From assembly GCF_006438785.1 (NCBI RefSeq), contig NZ_RCZB01000005.1:62001-126000 (forward strand): a DNA stretch of 64,000 nucleotides, read 5' to 3'. A program made the position numbers and the translations under genes. The DNA is from Rhodanobacter glycinis. GTDB lineage: Bacteria > Pseudomonadota > Gammaproteobacteria > Xanthomonadales > Rhodanobacteraceae. Under the pieces are notes generated by a model, which made no database searches, had not been told where the DNA came from, and saw only the letters and a program-made list of their open reading frames with translations. The stretch's first letter is position 1. Every line of letters starts with the position of its first letter. This document shows, piece by piece, positions 16,932 to 28,685 of the stretch.

Positions 16932-18398
16932 TCAGCTGGCGCGCTGGCGTTCGCTGGATGTGGGAATGCGCAGTCCCTCCCGGTATTTGGCGACGGTGCG
17001 GCGGGCCACCTGGATACCCTTACGTTGCAGTTCCTCGGCGATCGCCAGATCGGACAGCGGCTTGCGCACATCCTCGGCGTCGATCAACTTGCGCAACATG
17101 GCCTGGATCGCGGTGGCCGAGGCGCTGCCGCCGTCCTCGGTGGATACGCCGCTGGAAAAGAAATATTTCAATTCGAACGTGCCGCGCGGGGTATGCAGAT
17201 ACTTGCGGGTGGTGACGCGCGAGATGGTGGATTCGTGCATGCCCACTTCCTCGGCCACCTCGCGTAACACCAGCGGATGCATCGCTTCAGGGCCGTAGTC
17301 CAGGAAAGCACTTTGCCGCCGCACGATCGCGTCGGCGACCTTGAGCAGGGTCTCGGCGCGCGATTCCAGGCTCTTGATCAGCCAGCGCGCCTCCTGCAGC
17401 TGCCCGCGCATCCAGCTGGCATCTTCACCGCGTGCTTTGGCGATCAGGCCGCAATAGTGCTGGTTGAGGCCCAGTCGCGGCTGGGCATCGGGATTCAGGC
17501 TGACCCGCCAGCGGCCGCCGTCGCGCAGTGCGTAGACATCCGGCGCGACGTATTCCACCGGGGTGGCGTCGAGTGCCGCGCCCGGGCGCGGATCGAGGCT
17601 GCGGATCAGCACGGCGGCCGCAGCCACATCGTCTTCGCTGGCGCGCAGGCGGCGCGCCAGTCGGGCAATGTCATTGCGCGCGAGCAGCTCCAGTTCGGTG
17701 TCGACCATGCGCAGCGCCAACTCGCGTTGCGGCGTGTCCGGGTCGAACTGCTCCAGCTGCACGCGCAGGCAGTCGCGCAGGTCCAGGCTGCCCACGCCGG
17801 CGGGGTCGAAGCCCTGCAACTGGCGGCGCACGGCATCGATTTCCTCGATGGTGGCGTTGAGGTCGGCGGGCAGCGCGGCGAGTACTGCTTCCATGCCTTC
17901 AGCCAGATAGCCGGCGGTGTTCAGCGCGTCGATCAGCACCGTGGCGATCAGGTGCTGGCGCGGATTGAACGAGGCGAGGTTGAGTTGCCACAGCAGGTGC
18001 TGCTGCAGGGTTTCCGGTGCAGCGTTCTGCGGCTCGAAATCCTCGTCATTGCGCGAACTGGCGCCGCTGCTGGCACTGCTACTACTGGAAAAGTCGATCG
18101 GCGATTCGGCGACACCGCCGCCGTCGGCCCAGTCACCGGCATCGTCGCCGTCATGCTCGCTGCTGCTGGTGGCGGCAACGCTCTCGGCGCTGGGGTATTC
18201 GCTTTCGGTCTGGGCCGCGTCGATGGCCTCTTCGTCCTCGACTTCTTCGGCGAACTCCAGCAGCGGGTTGCTTTCGGCGATCTGCCGCAGCTCGGCTTCC
18301 AGCTCCAGCTGCGACAGCTGCAACAGGCGGATCGCCTGCTGCAATTGCGGCGTCAGGGTCAACTGCTGGTGGAGGCGAAACTGCAGTGCGGGTTTCAT
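16932..18398 (-). CDS. rpoN: RNA polymerase sigma-54 factor
   Basis: Sigma-54 directs transcription from -24/-12 promoters with the help of AAA+ activators. The 488-residue protein has the Gln-rich region I (LTLTPQLQQAIRLLQLS), an acidic and Ser-rich region II (about residues 55-130), the core-binding domain, and a C-terminal RpoN box ARRTVAKYREGLRIP near residue 465. I start it at the ATG at 18398, which gives the standard MKPALQFRL N-terminus; two upstream in-frame ATGs (18407 and 18428) cannot be excluded. It follows lptB by 97 nt, the conserved proteobacterial order. Confidence 0.95.
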   Translation of the reverse strand: MKPALQFRLHQQLTLTPQLQQAIRLLQLSQLELEAELRQIAESNPLLEFAEEVEDEEAIDAAQTESEYPSAESVAATSSSEHDGDDAGDWADGGGVAESPIDFSSSSSASSGASSRNDEDFEPQNAAPETLQQHLLWQLNLASFNPRQHLIATVLIDALNTAGYLAEGMEAVLAALPADLNATIEEIDAVRRQLQGFDPAGVGSLDLRDCLRVQLEQFDPDTPQRELALRMVDTELELLARNDIARLARRLRASEDDVAAAAVLIRSLDPRPGAALDATPVEYVAPDVYALRDGGRWRVSLNPDAQPRLGLNQHYCGLIAKARGEDASWMRGQLQEARWLIKSLESRAETLLKVADAIVRRQSAFLDYGPEAMHPLVLREVAEEVGMHESTISRVTTRKYLHTPRGTFELKYFFSSGVSTEDGGSASATAIQAMLRKLIDAEDVRKPLSDLAIAEELQRKGIQVARRTVAKYREGLRIPTSSERQRAS

Positions 18399-18495
18399 GC
18401 CAGCCATGTCGAAGGAAATCGCGGCCATCGTAGCGCGTGCCCGGAGGCGCAGCCAGAGCCACGCGACATGCCTGATGGAAACCGAGGCAAGTACT

Positions 18496-19215
<720 letters not shown>

Positions 19216-19218
19216 CTT

Positions 19219-19815
19219 TTAGTGTTGTTCCTGCGCGGGGGCCAAATTGCTCGGTGCCGGGGTCGCTGGCGTAGCCGCTTCGGCGGGTTTGGGCTTGGGC
19301 TTGAAGGTCATGTGCACCATGCCGTCACCGCCGCTTTCGCCGGTCATTTCGCTGGTCTCGGTGTTATAGGTGAGCTTGTCGCCATGTGCTTCGCCGCGAC
19401 CCTTCTGCGTGATCGAGGCGTTGCCATGCAGCACGGCGATGCCCTTGAGGTTGTCGTAGTCCAGCGTAGCGGCGTCGCCGAGCACCAGGTTGTTGTTCTC
19501 GTCCAGTTGTTCGAGATGGGCCGGGCTGCCGGTGATGACGACCCGGCTGATCTGGCTTTCGGCGTCGAAATACACCTTGGCCTGGGCACCGGTGGCTTTC
19601 AGCGTGCCCTGGGTGATCACCACGTTGCCGGTCAGGGTGCTGATGCTGTTGGGCTTCTGGAAGCCATCGAAATTTTTCGCGGCGACGTGCATTTCCTGCT
19701 GGCGATCGCTTTTCCGCGCCAGCGCGGGCTGGGCTGCAAGCAGGCCCAGCACCGCGGCGGCAAGCGCAAACCTAGCGCTTGCGCTGGTGCGGCGGGAAAG
19801 TGGCATGGACATCAT
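19219..19815 (-). CDS. lptA: LPS transport periplasmic protein LptA
   Basis: LptA forms the periplasmic bridge carrying LPS between LptC and LptD. The 198-residue precursor has a signal peptide ending near ALA at about residue 34, then the beta-jellyroll OstA core (MHVAAKNFDGF through TLTGNVVITQG and DYDNLKGIAVLHGNA) and a Pro/Ala-rich C-terminal tail. Start ATG 19815 is chosen because GGAG lies 7 nt upstream; ATGs at 19812 and 19806 are alternatives. The gene starts inside the end of lptC, overlapping by 44 nt. Confidence 0.93.
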   Translation of the reverse strand: MMSMPLSRRTSASARFALAAAVLGLLAAQPALARKSDRQQEMHVAAKNFDGFQKPNSISTLTGNVVITQGTLKATGAQAKVYFDAESQISRVVITGSPAHLEQLDENNNLVLGDAATLDYDNLKGIAVLHGNASITQKGRGEAHGDKLTYNTETSEMTGESGGDGMVHMTFKPKPKPAEAATPATPAPSNLAPAQEQH

Positions 19816-20374
19816 CGAGCAGCTCCAGGTGTTTGTCGTTGAGGTTGGCACGCATGCCGACACCGCTGATTCTAGTGCCGCCTTGCACCATCTGCGCCGG
19901 TGCGGCGGTTTCCAGGCGGTTTTCCTTCGGCCACGCGCTGACGTCGGCGGTATGGATCTGGGCATCCGGCGTCTCGCCGAACGCCGGTCGATGCATGTTG
20001 ACCGGGCCCTGTAGCTTGAGCTGGGTGCCGCTTTTGTTGACCCAGCCGTAGAGCGCCTCACCCTGCCAGTCCGGCACGCCTGCTTGCTTGGCCGGCAACT
20101 GGAAGGTCGGCGAATTGAGGTAGAGCGAGTCGTCGCCCTCGCGACGCTCCAGGTGCGGCGTCTGCAGGTGGAAGCTGGGCAGTCCTTCGGCGTTGTATTC
20201 GGTCACCCGGGCGTTGGTCAGCGTGTAACCCGAGCGCGGCGGGCCGACGAAGTCATGGGTTCGCGGTGCCGGCCCGAACCACCACAGCAGCAACTGGGCC
20301 ATGCCCGCAGCGAGCGCGATGGCGAGCGTCGCGGCCGGCAGGCGACGGTCGCGCAGGTAGGTGCGCACATTCAC
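19772..20374 (-). CDS. lptC: LPS export protein LptC
   Basis: LptC is the membrane-anchored docking protein between LptB2FG and LptA. The 200-residue protein has one N-terminal transmembrane helix (about residues 12-32) followed by a periplasmic OstA-like jellyroll (YTLTNARVTEYNAEG, later DVSAWPKENRLET). The start is a GTG at 20374 whose last bases overlap the kdsC stop (GTGA), with GGGAG upstream. Its end overlaps lptA. Together with kdsC, lptA and lptB it forms one translationally coupled unit. Confidence 0.92.
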   Translation of the reverse strand: MNVRTYLRDRRLPAATLAIALAAGMAQLLLWWFGPAPRTHDFVGPPRSGYTLTNARVTEYNAEGLPSFHLQTPHLERREGDDSLYLNSPTFQLPAKQAGVPDWQGEALYGWVNKSGTQLKLQGPVNMHRPAFGETPDAQIHTADVSAWPKENRLETAAPAQMVQGGTRISGVGMRANLNDKHLELLDDVHATFPPHQRKR

Positions 20375-20910
20375 TGCCAGCGCTCCCGCTCGGCGTCGCT
20401 TTTTCCCTGCGCGTGCAGGATCAGGTCGCACACCTCGCGTGCGGCGCCCATGCCGCCACTTTTGCTGGTCTGCCAGTGCGCCTGCCCGGCCACCCACGGA
20501 TGCGCGTTGGCCACCGCCACGGCCAGCCCGGCGATGCGCATGGGCGGCAGGTCGGGCAGGTCGTCGCCGACGAAGGCAACCTGCTCGGGCGTGAGATGCA
20601 ACGCATCGATCAGCTCCAGCAGGCAGCCACGTTTGTCACCCTGACCCTGATAGACGTGGGCGATGTCCAGTTCCTCGGCACGCAGGGCGACCGGATGGCT
20701 GATTCGCGCGGTGATCAGCGCCACCTGCACACCGTTGGCCTGCAGCCGCTTCAGGCCGAGTCCGTCGTGCACGTGGAACACCTTGGTCTCGTGGCCGTCC
20801 TCGCCGTACCACAGGCGACCGTCGGTCAGGGTGCCGTCCACGTCGAACGCCGCCAGCCGGATCTTGGCGGCGCGGGCGAGGATGTCGGCGGGTAGGTCGA
20901 CCAGGTACAT
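20371..20910 (-). CDS. kdsC: 3-deoxy-D-manno-octulosonate 8-phosphate phosphatase KdsC
   Basis: A HAD-superfamily phosphatase that removes phosphate from Kdo-8-P to give Kdo, the sugar linking lipid A to the LPS core. The 179-residue length is typical of capless KdsC tetramers. HAD motif I is FDVDGTLTDG near residue 22, motif II is ALITAR near 64, and motif III/IV is FVGDDLPDLPPM near 112. It lies 36 nt downstream of kdsD and overlaps lptC. Substrate assignment rests on family resemblance plus the kdsD and lptC neighbours. Confidence 0.95.
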   Translation of the reverse strand: MYLVDLPADILARAAKIRLAAFDVDGTLTDGRLWYGEDGHETKVFHVHDGLGLKRLQANGVQVALITARISHPVALRAEELDIAHVYQGQGDKRGCLLELIDALHLTPEQVAFVGDDLPDLPPMRIAGLAVAVANAHPWVAGQAHWQTSKSGGMGAAREVCDLILHAQGKSDAERERWQ

Positions 20911-20946
20911 GGAGTGGGCTCGTGCCGGAGGGGAGGGAACGGGCGA

Positions 20947-21957
20947 TCAGACCACGCGGGCGCGGAGCAGATCATGAATGTTCAACGCACCGACCACGCG
21001 CTGTTCATCATCGACCACCAGCAACGCATGGATCTGATACTTCTCCATCAGCTGGGCCGCCTCGGCCGCCAGCTTGTCGGCGGCGATCGTCTTCGGGCCG
21101 CGGGTCATCAGCTCGGCCACGGTGGCGCCGCGCAGGTCGACGCCATCGTCGTCCAGCGCGCGGCGCAGGTCGCCATCGGTGAATACGCCGAGCAGGCGTT
21201 GGTCGGCGTCGACCACGGCGGTCATGCCCAGATGCTTGCGGGTCATCTCGACCAGGGCAGCGGTAAGGCTGGCGTCCGGTGCCACCCGTGGCACGTCCTC
21301 GCCCTTGTGCATCACGTCGCCGATATGCAGCAGCAGCCGGCGGCCCAGGCTGCCGGCGGGATGGGAGCGCGCGAAATCGTCCGAGGTGAAGCCGCGGGCT
21401 TCCAGCAGTGCGATCGCGAGCGCATCGCCAAGCACCAGCGCGACGGTGGTGCTGGTGGTGGGCGCCAGGCCCAGCGGGCAGGCTTCGCTGGAGATGCTGC
21501 CGTCCAGATGCACGTCCGCCTCGGTGGCCAGCGAGGAATCCGGCTTGCCGGTGATCGCGATCAACGGAATGCCCTGGCGCTTGATCACCGGCAGGATCAG
21601 CAACAGCTCGTCGGTCTCGCCGGAATAGGACAGCGCCAGTACCACATCCTGCGGCGTGATCATGCCGAGGTCGCCATGGCTGGCCTCGCCCGGATGCACG
21701 AAGAACGCCGGCGTGCCGGTCGAGGCCAGGGTGGCGGCGATCTTGCGCCCGATGTGGCCGGACTTGCCCATGCCGCTGACCACCACGCGGCCCTTGCAGG
21801 CCAGGATCAGCCGGCAGGCTTCGACAAACTCCGGCCCGATCCGCGACTCCAGCGCATGCACGGCAGCAGCTTCGGTGGCGATCACGGTACGCGCGCTGCG
21901 CGTGATGGCCGCCGGGTTCAGGTCGATCGGGGTGGGCGGAGCGATGCGTGCGTTCAT
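20947..21957 (-). CDS. kdsD: D-arabinose 5-phosphate isomerase KdsD
   Basis: It converts ribulose 5-phosphate to arabinose 5-phosphate, the first step towards Kdo. The 336-residue protein has an N-terminal SIS domain (VVVSGMGKSGHIGRKIAATLASTGTPAFF, then LSYSGETDEL) and two C-terminal CBS domains (about residues 215-335) ending in VVGALNIHDLLRA. Start 21957 gives the usual length. The ribosome binding site is weak. It is the first gene of the long minus-strand envelope operon, divergent from ibaG with a 225-nt promoter region between them. Confidence 0.95.
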   Translation of the reverse strand: MNARIAPPTPIDLNPAAITRSARTVIATEAAAVHALESRIGPEFVEACRLILACKGRVVVSGMGKSGHIGRKIAATLASTGTPAFFVHPGEASHGDLGMITPQDVVLALSYSGETDELLLILPVIKRQGIPLIAITGKPDSSLATEADVHLDGSISSEACPLGLAPTTSTTVALVLGDALAIALLEARGFTSDDFARSHPAGSLGRRLLLHIGDVMHKGEDVPRVAPDASLTAALVEMTRKHLGMTAVVDADQRLLGVFTDGDLRRALDDDGVDLRGATVAELMTRGPKTIAADKLAAEAAQLMEKYQIHALLVVDDEQRVVGALNIHDLLRARVV

Positions 21958-22182
21958 GGAGACTCGGAAAAGGGAGAATCGGATGCCGCTGACGCCATGG
22001 CGGCGAGGCACCGGTCGTGCCGATCAAATGATGCTGATCGGAAGCAGCTGTCGTTTCTGCGCCAGCGAATTTCCATTACCATGGCACATTCGTATTTTAA
22101 CGTCATAAGTCAGTGCAATGGATTCCGGCGACAATGGAATCCACCTTCTTGCCGACTTAAGCTCCTGCATGGAACACCCCCG

Positions 22183-22422
22183 ATGGACTCAGCCAGCATC
22201 CAGGCAATGATCGAAAATGGCCTGCCCGGTGCGCAGGTGGAGGTCAGTGGTGCCGATGGCGTGCATTTCGAGGCCACCGTAGTGGCCAGCCAGTTCGCCG
22301 GCAAGTTGCCGCTGGCGCGGCATCGGCTGGTGTATGCCACGCTCGGTGATCTGATGGGCGGCGCGATTCATGCGCTGGCGCTGAAAACCCTGACACCCGA
22401 GGAGGTTGTGGCGCGCCCTTGA
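22183..22422 (+). CDS. ibaG: BolA-family protein IbaG
   Basis: A 79-residue BolA-like protein with the conserved AQVEVSGADGVHFEATVVASQFAGK core. His28 (in VHFEA) and the C-terminal HALALKTLTPEE helix are typical. IbaG partners monothiol glutaredoxin in iron-sulfur handling and acid response. Its place just before murA is conserved in gammaproteobacteria (yrbA-murA). Start 22183 has GGAA 8 nt upstream, and the preceding region serves as a divergent promoter shared with kdsD. Confidence 0.92.
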   Translation: MDSASIQAMIENGLPGAQVEVSGADGVHFEATVVASQFAGKLPLARHRLVYATLGDLMGGAIHALALKTLTPEEVVARP

Positions 22423-22460
22423 TGGCCGCAGCCGCACTCCCGTTCACCGTTTCATTTTGA

Positions 22461-23729
<1,269 letters not shown>

Positions 23730-23738
23730 GCGGATCTG

Positions 23739-23781
23739 CATCAAAAGAAAAGCCCGGCGATGCCGGGCTTTTCTTTTGATG
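23739..23781. terminator. Perfect bidirectional terminator between murA and a DUF3108 gene
   Basis: Two 20-nt arms (beginning CATCAAAAGAAAAG and ending CTTTTCTTTTGATG) are exact reverse complements around a 3-nt GAT loop. The GC core AGCCCGGC/GCCGGGCT is flanked by A-runs on one side and T-runs on the other, so it can end transcription from both convergent genes. Confidence 0.92.
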
Positions 23782-23804
23782 GACGGGCGAACCCGACGCC
23801 ATCC

Positions 23805-24512
23805 TCAGTTGGCCTTATAGCTCACCAGTTCCATCGTCAGGTCGCCACCATCGTGCTGCGACAGCTTCACCGGCAGCAAGTAGCGGGCTGGCACATACCA
23901 TGCGCTGAAACCGCGCTCGGCATCGGTGCGGTCGACCCGCTCGGCGTTGAAGTTGCCGGCGGGAACCTTGATGGCTTCCTTGCCCGTCACCTTGAAGCTC
24001 TGCGTCTGCACCTGCTGGCGCACGGCGACCGGCAGCGCGATCTGCTGCTTGCCGTCGCGCAACGCCAGGCCAAGTGCCAGTGACGTGGTATTGCGCTCGA
24101 CCATGCCGGGGCTGGCCGGGTAGGTTTTCGCCCCCTTGCCCTCGTCGACGGTCACCTGATTTTTGACCCAGTCGACGGTCATGTTCCGCTGTTTGTTCTT
24201 GATGCCCGTCTGCAGCTGGTAGTCGTAGCTGATCGCCTCGGGTACATCGCCTTTCCAACGGAAGCGCGATGCCTCGGTGAGGCTGGCGCCGAGCATCGCA
24301 GCCAGTCCGCCGGTGCTCTTGACGTCCTTGCTGTATATCCACTCGCCATTGCCGGCATTGCGCAAGGTGACGGTGGCAACGCCCATGGGCTCGCCGCCTT
24401 GCGACACGTTATAGGTGGCGATGAAGGCGCCGGGCGTGGCGGCGAGGACGGCCGATGTGCCAAGCAGCAGGCCGAGGCCGAAAAGGGGAGCAAGCAGGGT
24501 TCGGATAGTCAT
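23805..24512 (-). CDS. DUF3108 domain-containing exported protein
   Basis: A 235-residue periplasmic protein of unknown role. The signal peptide (about residues 1-23, cleavage after VLAA) is followed by a beta-rich DUF3108 domain containing [34 protein letters not shown] and the late [12 protein letters not shown] segment, where such proteins end in a substrate-like beta-strand. The start ATG 24512 gives the signal peptide directly. A GTG at 24551 overlapping the purN stop would add 13 residues and cannot be excluded. Location downstream of purN is common in xanthomonads, suggesting co-transcription rather than a shared pathway. Confidence 0.85.
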   Translation of the reverse strand: MTIRTLLAPLFGLGLLLGTSAVLAATPGAFIATYNVSQGGEPMGVATVTLRNAGNGEWIYSKDVKSTGGLAAMLGASLTEASRFRWKGDVPEAISYDYQLQTGIKNKQRNMTVDWVKNQVTVDEGKGAKTYPASPGMVERNTTSLALGLALRDGKQQIALPVAVRQQVQTQSFKVTGKEAIKVPAGNFNAERVDRTDAERGFSAWYVPARYLLPVKLSQHDGGDLTMELVSYKAN

Positions 24513-24547
24513 GCACCGAGTCTGCCGGCGCCGGGCTGAACCGGGGA

Positions 24548-25219
24548 TCACTCTGCCAGCCGCAGGCCTTCATCGCCGAGCGCCAGCGGCTTCTGCAAAA
24601 GCTGTCCGTCGAATCGCGCCGCGTGACCATCCCACTGCAGGCGCTGACTGGCCAGCAATCCCAGTACCGCGGGCAGCAGTCGGTGTTCCAGCGGCAACAG
24701 CCGTTGCGCGAGTTGGTGTTCGTCGTCACCGGCGGCGATCGCGAGGCGCGCCTGTGCGATCACCGGGCCGCCGTCCAGTTCGGCGGTAACGAAGTGCACG
24801 CTGGCACCGTGCTCATGGTCGCCGGCTTCCAGTGCGCGGCGATGGGTATGCAGGCCGCGGTATTTCGGCAGCAACGAGGGGTGGATATTGATCATGCGGC
24901 CGACCCACGGCGTCAGCGCCTCGCCATCGAGGATGCGCATGAAGCCGGCCAGCACCAGCCACTCGGCACCACTGGCGCTGATGCGGGCGAACAGGTCCAG
25001 ATCGAATGCGCGCCGATCCGGATAGCTGCGCGGATCGAGTGCCAGCGTGGGGATATTGGCCGCTTCGGCCAGTCGCAGTGCGCCGGCACTGGCCTTGTCG
25101 CTGCCGACCAACACGAACTCGACCGGCAGTTCACCGCGCTCACGCGCGTCGAGCAGTGCAGCGAGATTGCTGCCGCGCCCGGAGGCGAGCACGGCGACAC
25201 GTGGCAGTGGCATGGTCAT
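24548..25219 (-). CDS. purN: Phosphoribosylglycinamide formyltransferase
   Basis: PurN transfers formyl from 10-formyl-THF to GAR in purine synthesis. The 223-residue protein has the phosphate loop LASGRGSNLAALLD near residue 15, the catalytic Asn/His pair in MINIHPSLLPKYRGLHTHRRALEAG (written here as INIH followed by PSLLP), and the catalytic Asp in AELDGGPVIAQ. It starts 20 nt after purM, the standard order. Two in-frame ATGs (25219, 25213) are possible; the first is taken. Confidence 0.95.
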   Translation of the reverse strand: MTMPLPRVAVLASGRGSNLAALLDARERGELPVEFVLVGSDKASAGALRLAEAANIPTLALDPRSYPDRRAFDLDLFARISASGAEWLVLAGFMRILDGEALTPWVGRMINIHPSLLPKYRGLHTHRRALEAGDHEHGASVHFVTAELDGGPVIAQARLAIAAGDDEHQLAQRLLPLEHRLLPAVLGLLASQRLQWDGHAARFDGQLLQKPLALGDEGLRLAE

Positions 25220-25239
25220 CGACGGCGTTGCGGAAGTGG

Positions 25240-26268
25240 TCAGCCGATCCGCACGCGCTCGTCGCCCTGCGCAGGCACGATCCCGCCGATCACCGAACTG
25301 GCCAGGCCATGTCTGGCCAGCAGAGCCGAGGCAGCACTGAGGGCGTCGCGCGGCAGGATCACGGTGAAGCCGACGCCGCAGTTGAACGTGCGCCACATTT
25401 CCTCGCGCGCCACGTTGCCTTCGCGCATCAGCCAGTCGAACACCGGCGGCAGCACGATGGCCGACGCTTCCAGTGCGATGCCGAGGCCGTCGGGTACCAC
25501 GCGGATGATGTTTTCCTTCAAGCCGCCGCCGGTGATGTGGGCCATGCCGTGCACCGGGGCCGACTTCAGGAGTTCAAGCATCGACTTCACGTAGATCGTG
25601 GTCGGCGCCATCAGTGCGTCGGCCAGCTTGACGCCACCGAGATCGAGATCCAATGGGTTGCCGGCGCGTTCGAGAATCTTGCGGACCAGCGAGTAACCGT
25701 TCGAGTGCGGGCCGGACGAGGCCACGCCGAGGATCACGTCGCCGGCAACGATCGCGTCGCCGCTGAGCATCTGTGACTTCTCCACCGCGCCGACGGTGAA
25801 TCCGGCCAGGTCGTATTCGCCCGGCGGATACATGTCCGGCATCTCGGCGGTCTCGCCGCCGATCAGCGCGCAACCGGCCAGCTCGCAGCCTTTCGCGATG
25901 CCGCCGACCACGGCGACCGCGGTGTCCACATCCAGCTTGCCGGTGGCGAAGTAGTCGAGGAAGAACAGCGGTTCGGCGCCCTGCACCAGCACGTCGTTGA
26001 CGCACATGCCGACCAGGTCGATACCGATGGTGTCGTGCCGGTTCAGCACCTGCGCCAGCTTCAGCTTGGTGCCGACGCCATCGGTACCGGACACCAGCAC
26101 CGGTTCCTTGTAGCGGCCGGACAGATCGAACAGGCCGCCGAAGCCGCCCAGCCCGCCCATCACTTCCGGGCGGAAGGTGCGCTTGACCAGCGGCTTGATG
26201 CGTTCGACGAGCGCATTGCCCGCGTCGATGTCGACGCCGGCGGCGCGGTAGGTGAGGGCGTCAGACAT
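25240..26268 (-). CDS. purM: Phosphoribosylformylglycinamidine cyclo-ligase
   Basis: AIR synthetase closes the imidazole ring in the fifth step of purine synthesis. The 342 residues carry the PurM signatures: N-terminal [18 protein letters not shown]-binding [13 protein letters not shown] near residue 60, [20 protein letters not shown] near 90, and [13 protein letters not shown] near 245. The start gives the canonical [13 protein letters not shown]. It heads the purM-purN-DUF3108 unit and is divergent from the DUF2066 gene. Confidence 0.96.
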   Translation of the reverse strand: MSDALTYRAAGVDIDAGNALVERIKPLVKRTFRPEVMGGLGGFGGLFDLSGRYKEPVLVSGTDGVGTKLKLAQVLNRHDTIGIDLVGMCVNDVLVQGAEPLFFLDYFATGKLDVDTAVAVVGGIAKGCELAGCALIGGETAEMPDMYPPGEYDLAGFTVGAVEKSQMLSGDAIVAGDVILGVASSGPHSNGYSLVRKILERAGNPLDLDLGGVKLADALMAPTTIYVKSMLELLKSAPVHGMAHITGGGLKENIIRVVPDGLGIALEASAIVLPPVFDWLMREGNVAREEMWRTFNCGVGFTVILPRDALSAASALLARHGLASSVIGGIVPAQGDERVRIG

Positions 26269-26407
26269 GGCGAAAACCGGCGTGGGTGAAACGCGTAAGT
26301 TTAACAGCTTGTGGCGCCGTTGCCGGGCGCTGGAGGCCGGTTTGGTGACGGCTCCGATGGACGCTGGGGGCGCGATTGGGCAGACTTCCGGGAGCTTTCC
26401 TCCGAAG

Positions 26408-27403
26408 ATGCCCACATCCATGCGCCTGTCCCGCCTGTTGATCGTCACCTTGCTGCTGGGTTTTGCCGCACTGCCGTCGTTGCAGGCGCAGAGCTCGGGC
26501 TCGCCGTACTCGGTCGTCGTGCCGGTCGCCGATACCAGTGACGCGCAACGCGATCAGGCGTTTGCCACCGCGCTCGGGCAGGTGCTGACGCGGGTTGCCG
26601 GCGGCCAGGATCTGCGCAGCAACCCCGGCTACGGTGATGCGCTGGGCAAGGCCGGCTCGATCGTGCAGAAATTCCAGTACCAGCGTGCCGCGACCGGACT
26701 GATCCTGGATGTGGAGTTCGAGCCCGGGTCGGTGCGCCGGCTGGTGTCGAAGCTGGGCGTGGTCAGCGCGGGCATCAAGCCGCCGGTATTGCTGCTGGTG
26801 CAGGGCCGCGACGGTAACCTGTTCGAGCAGGCGGCGCTGGCGAATCTTGCATCGGCTGCCGCCGCGCGCGGAACCAACGTGGTCTATCCCGATGCCACCA
26901 ATCCGCCGGATCCGGCAAAAGTCGCCGCCGCTGATCCTGCCGCGCTGGCGACCATCAACCAGCATTACCACACCGGCCTGGTGCTGCTCGGCAAGCTGCA
27001 CGACGGCAGCGCCGACTGGACGCTGATTTCCGGCGGCCAGCCGCAGCGCTGGAGCAGTCACGGCGCGACCGAGGATGCGCTGCTGGGTGATGCGGGCAAC
27101 GGCATGGTCGATCGCATAGGCAAGCAGCTCAACATGATTGGCGCGGGCCCCAGCGAAGGCAAGCTGTGGATCAGCGGGCTGGGCTCGGCGGCAGATTACG
27201 CGAACCTGCTGGCCGCGTTGCAGGCCGATCCCTCGGTCAAGCAGGTGACGACCCTGGGCGCAGAGAACGACGCCGTGCTGCTGTACGTCAAGGCATCGGT
27301 ACCGATGAGTGGGCTGGCGGCAAATCTTGCTGCCGGCGGTCACCTGTTGCTGCAGGGCGAGCCACACCCGGGCGCCGATGCCAACCTGCGCTGGCTGCAT
27401 TGA
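26408..27403 (+). CDS. DUF2066 domain-containing exported protein
   Basis: A 331-residue protein with an N-terminal signal peptide (cleavage after LQAQ near residue 28) and the DUF2066 pattern: [33 protein letters not shown], then a two-domain body ending in NLRWL. Such proteins commonly precede the PerM-type permease and hda in gammaproteobacteria, in a purM-DUF2066-perM-hda neighbourhood. Their function is not known. The start is ambiguous between ATG 26408 and 26420; neither has a strong ribosome binding site. Divergent from purM by 139 nt. Confidence 0.82.
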   Translation: MPTSMRLSRLLIVTLLLGFAALPSLQAQSSGSPYSVVVPVADTSDAQRDQAFATALGQVLTRVAGGQDLRSNPGYGDALGKAGSIVQKFQYQRAATGLILDVEFEPGSVRRLVSKLGVVSAGIKPPVLLLVQGRDGNLFEQAALANLASAAAARGTNVVYPDATNPPDPAKVAAADPAALATINQHYHTGLVLLGKLHDGSADWTLISGGQPQRWSSHGATEDALLGDAGNGMVDRIGKQLNMIGAGPSEGKLWISGLGSAADYANLLAALQADPSVKQVTTLGAENDAVLLYVKASVPMSGLAANLAAGGHLLLQGEPHPGADANLRWLH

Positions 27404-27500
27404 ATCGGCCTGCCCGCGATGGTGACAGCGATGCGCTGCGACAAGTCACGCGCCACCGACGCCACCGTTCGATCCCGGCCGAGCTGGCCCACTCCACCCG

Positions 27501-28685
27501 ATGAACGCGCCCATGACGTCTGACAGTTCGCGCCGCTGGCAATTGTTCGCCATTGCGGCGGCCATCGTTTACCTGGTCTGGTTGCTGGCGCCGGTGCTGA
27601 TGCCGTTCGCGGTAGCCGCCATGCTGGCCTACCTGGGCGACCCGCTGGCTGACCGGCTGGAGCGGTTCGGGTTGAACCGGATGTGGGCGGCCACGATCGT
27701 CTTCGTGGTTTTGTTGGTGGTCGTGTGCGGCGTGCTGTTGTTGCTGATCCCGTTGATTGCGCGTCAGGTCGAGAACCTCATCGAGAACCTGCCACGCTAC
27801 GGCGAATGGGCGCAGAACGTGGCGTGGCCGTGGCTGCAGGCACGCCTGCACCTGGATCCGCATACGTTCGACAGCGACCGTCTGCTTGCCGCGATCAAGG
27901 CGCACATCGGTTCGATCGGTGGCGTCGCCACCGTGGTGTTGGGCAAGGTATCGCGCTCGGGCCTGGGCATCGCGATGTGGCTGACCAACCTGGTGCTGAT
28001 CCCGGTGGTGGCGTTCTACCTGCTGCGTGACTGGGACCGGCTGGTGGCCAAGATCGACAGCATGTTGCCGCGCTCGATCCAGCCGACCATCGCGCATCTG
28101 GCGCACGAGTCGGACAAGATCCTCGGTGCGTTCGTGCGCGGCCAGCTGCTGGTGATGCTGGCGCTGGGCGTGTTCTACGGCGCCGGCCTGGGGCTGGTCG
28201 GCCTGTCGGTCGGGTTGCTGATCGGCCTGGTTGCCGGCCTGCTCAGCTTCGTGCCGTACCTGGGCTTCATCATCGGTTTCGTCGCCGCGATCATCGCCGC
28301 GCTGGTGCAGTACGGCGACTGGACTCACGTGCTGCTGGTCTGCGGCGTGTTCGTGATCGGCCAGTTGCTGGAAGGCTATGTGCTGGTGCCCAAGCTGGTC
28401 GGCGACAAGATCGGCCTGCATCCGGTGGCGGTGATTTTCGCGGTGCTGGCCGGCGGCTACCTGTTCGGTTTTCTCGGCGTGCTGCTGGCCCTGCCGGCCG
28501 CGTCGGTGATCATGGTGCTGCTGCGTTACCTGCTCGAACGCTACCGGTTGAGCGAGCTGTACAACGAGCAGGGGCCGGACGATCCGGTGATCGCGGAAGT
28601 GGATGTCACCGTGCATCGCGATGGTGAGGTCGACACCACGACCACGGTGGCACCAGGTCCGCAGGGCGACCGGGCCGAACCATGA
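27501..28685 (+). CDS. AI-2E family transporter (PerM-like permease)
   Basis: A 394-residue inner-membrane protein with about eight predicted helices in the AI-2E transporter layout: two helices, a long amphipathic loop (about residues 85-155), then a C-terminal helical bundle with SFVPYLGFIIGFVAAI and the ending segment DKIGLHPVAVIFAVLAGGYLFGFLGV (given here in two parts: KIGLHPVAVIFAVLAGG and YLFGFLGV). Members export quorum signals or act as Na+/H+ antiporters; the substrate here is unknown. Its last codons overlap the hda start (ATGA). Confidence 0.88.
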   Translation: MNAPMTSDSSRRWQLFAIAAAIVYLVWLLAPVLMPFAVAAMLAYLGDPLADRLERFGLNRMWAATIVFVVLLVVVCGVLLLLIPLIARQVENLIENLPRYGEWAQNVAWPWLQARLHLDPHTFDSDRLLAAIKAHIGSIGGVATVVLGKVSRSGLGIAMWLTNLVLIPVVAFYLLRDWDRLVAKIDSMLPRSIQPTIAHLAHESDKILGAFVRGQLLVMLALGVFYGAGLGLVGLSVGLLIGLVAGLLSFVPYLGFIIGFVAAIIAALVQYGDWTHVLLVCGVFVIGQLLEGYVLVPKLVGDKIGLHPVAVIFAVLAGGYLFGFLGVLLALPAASVIMVLLRYLLERYRLSELYNEQGPDDPVIAEVDVTVHRDGEVDTTTTVAPGPQGDRAEP

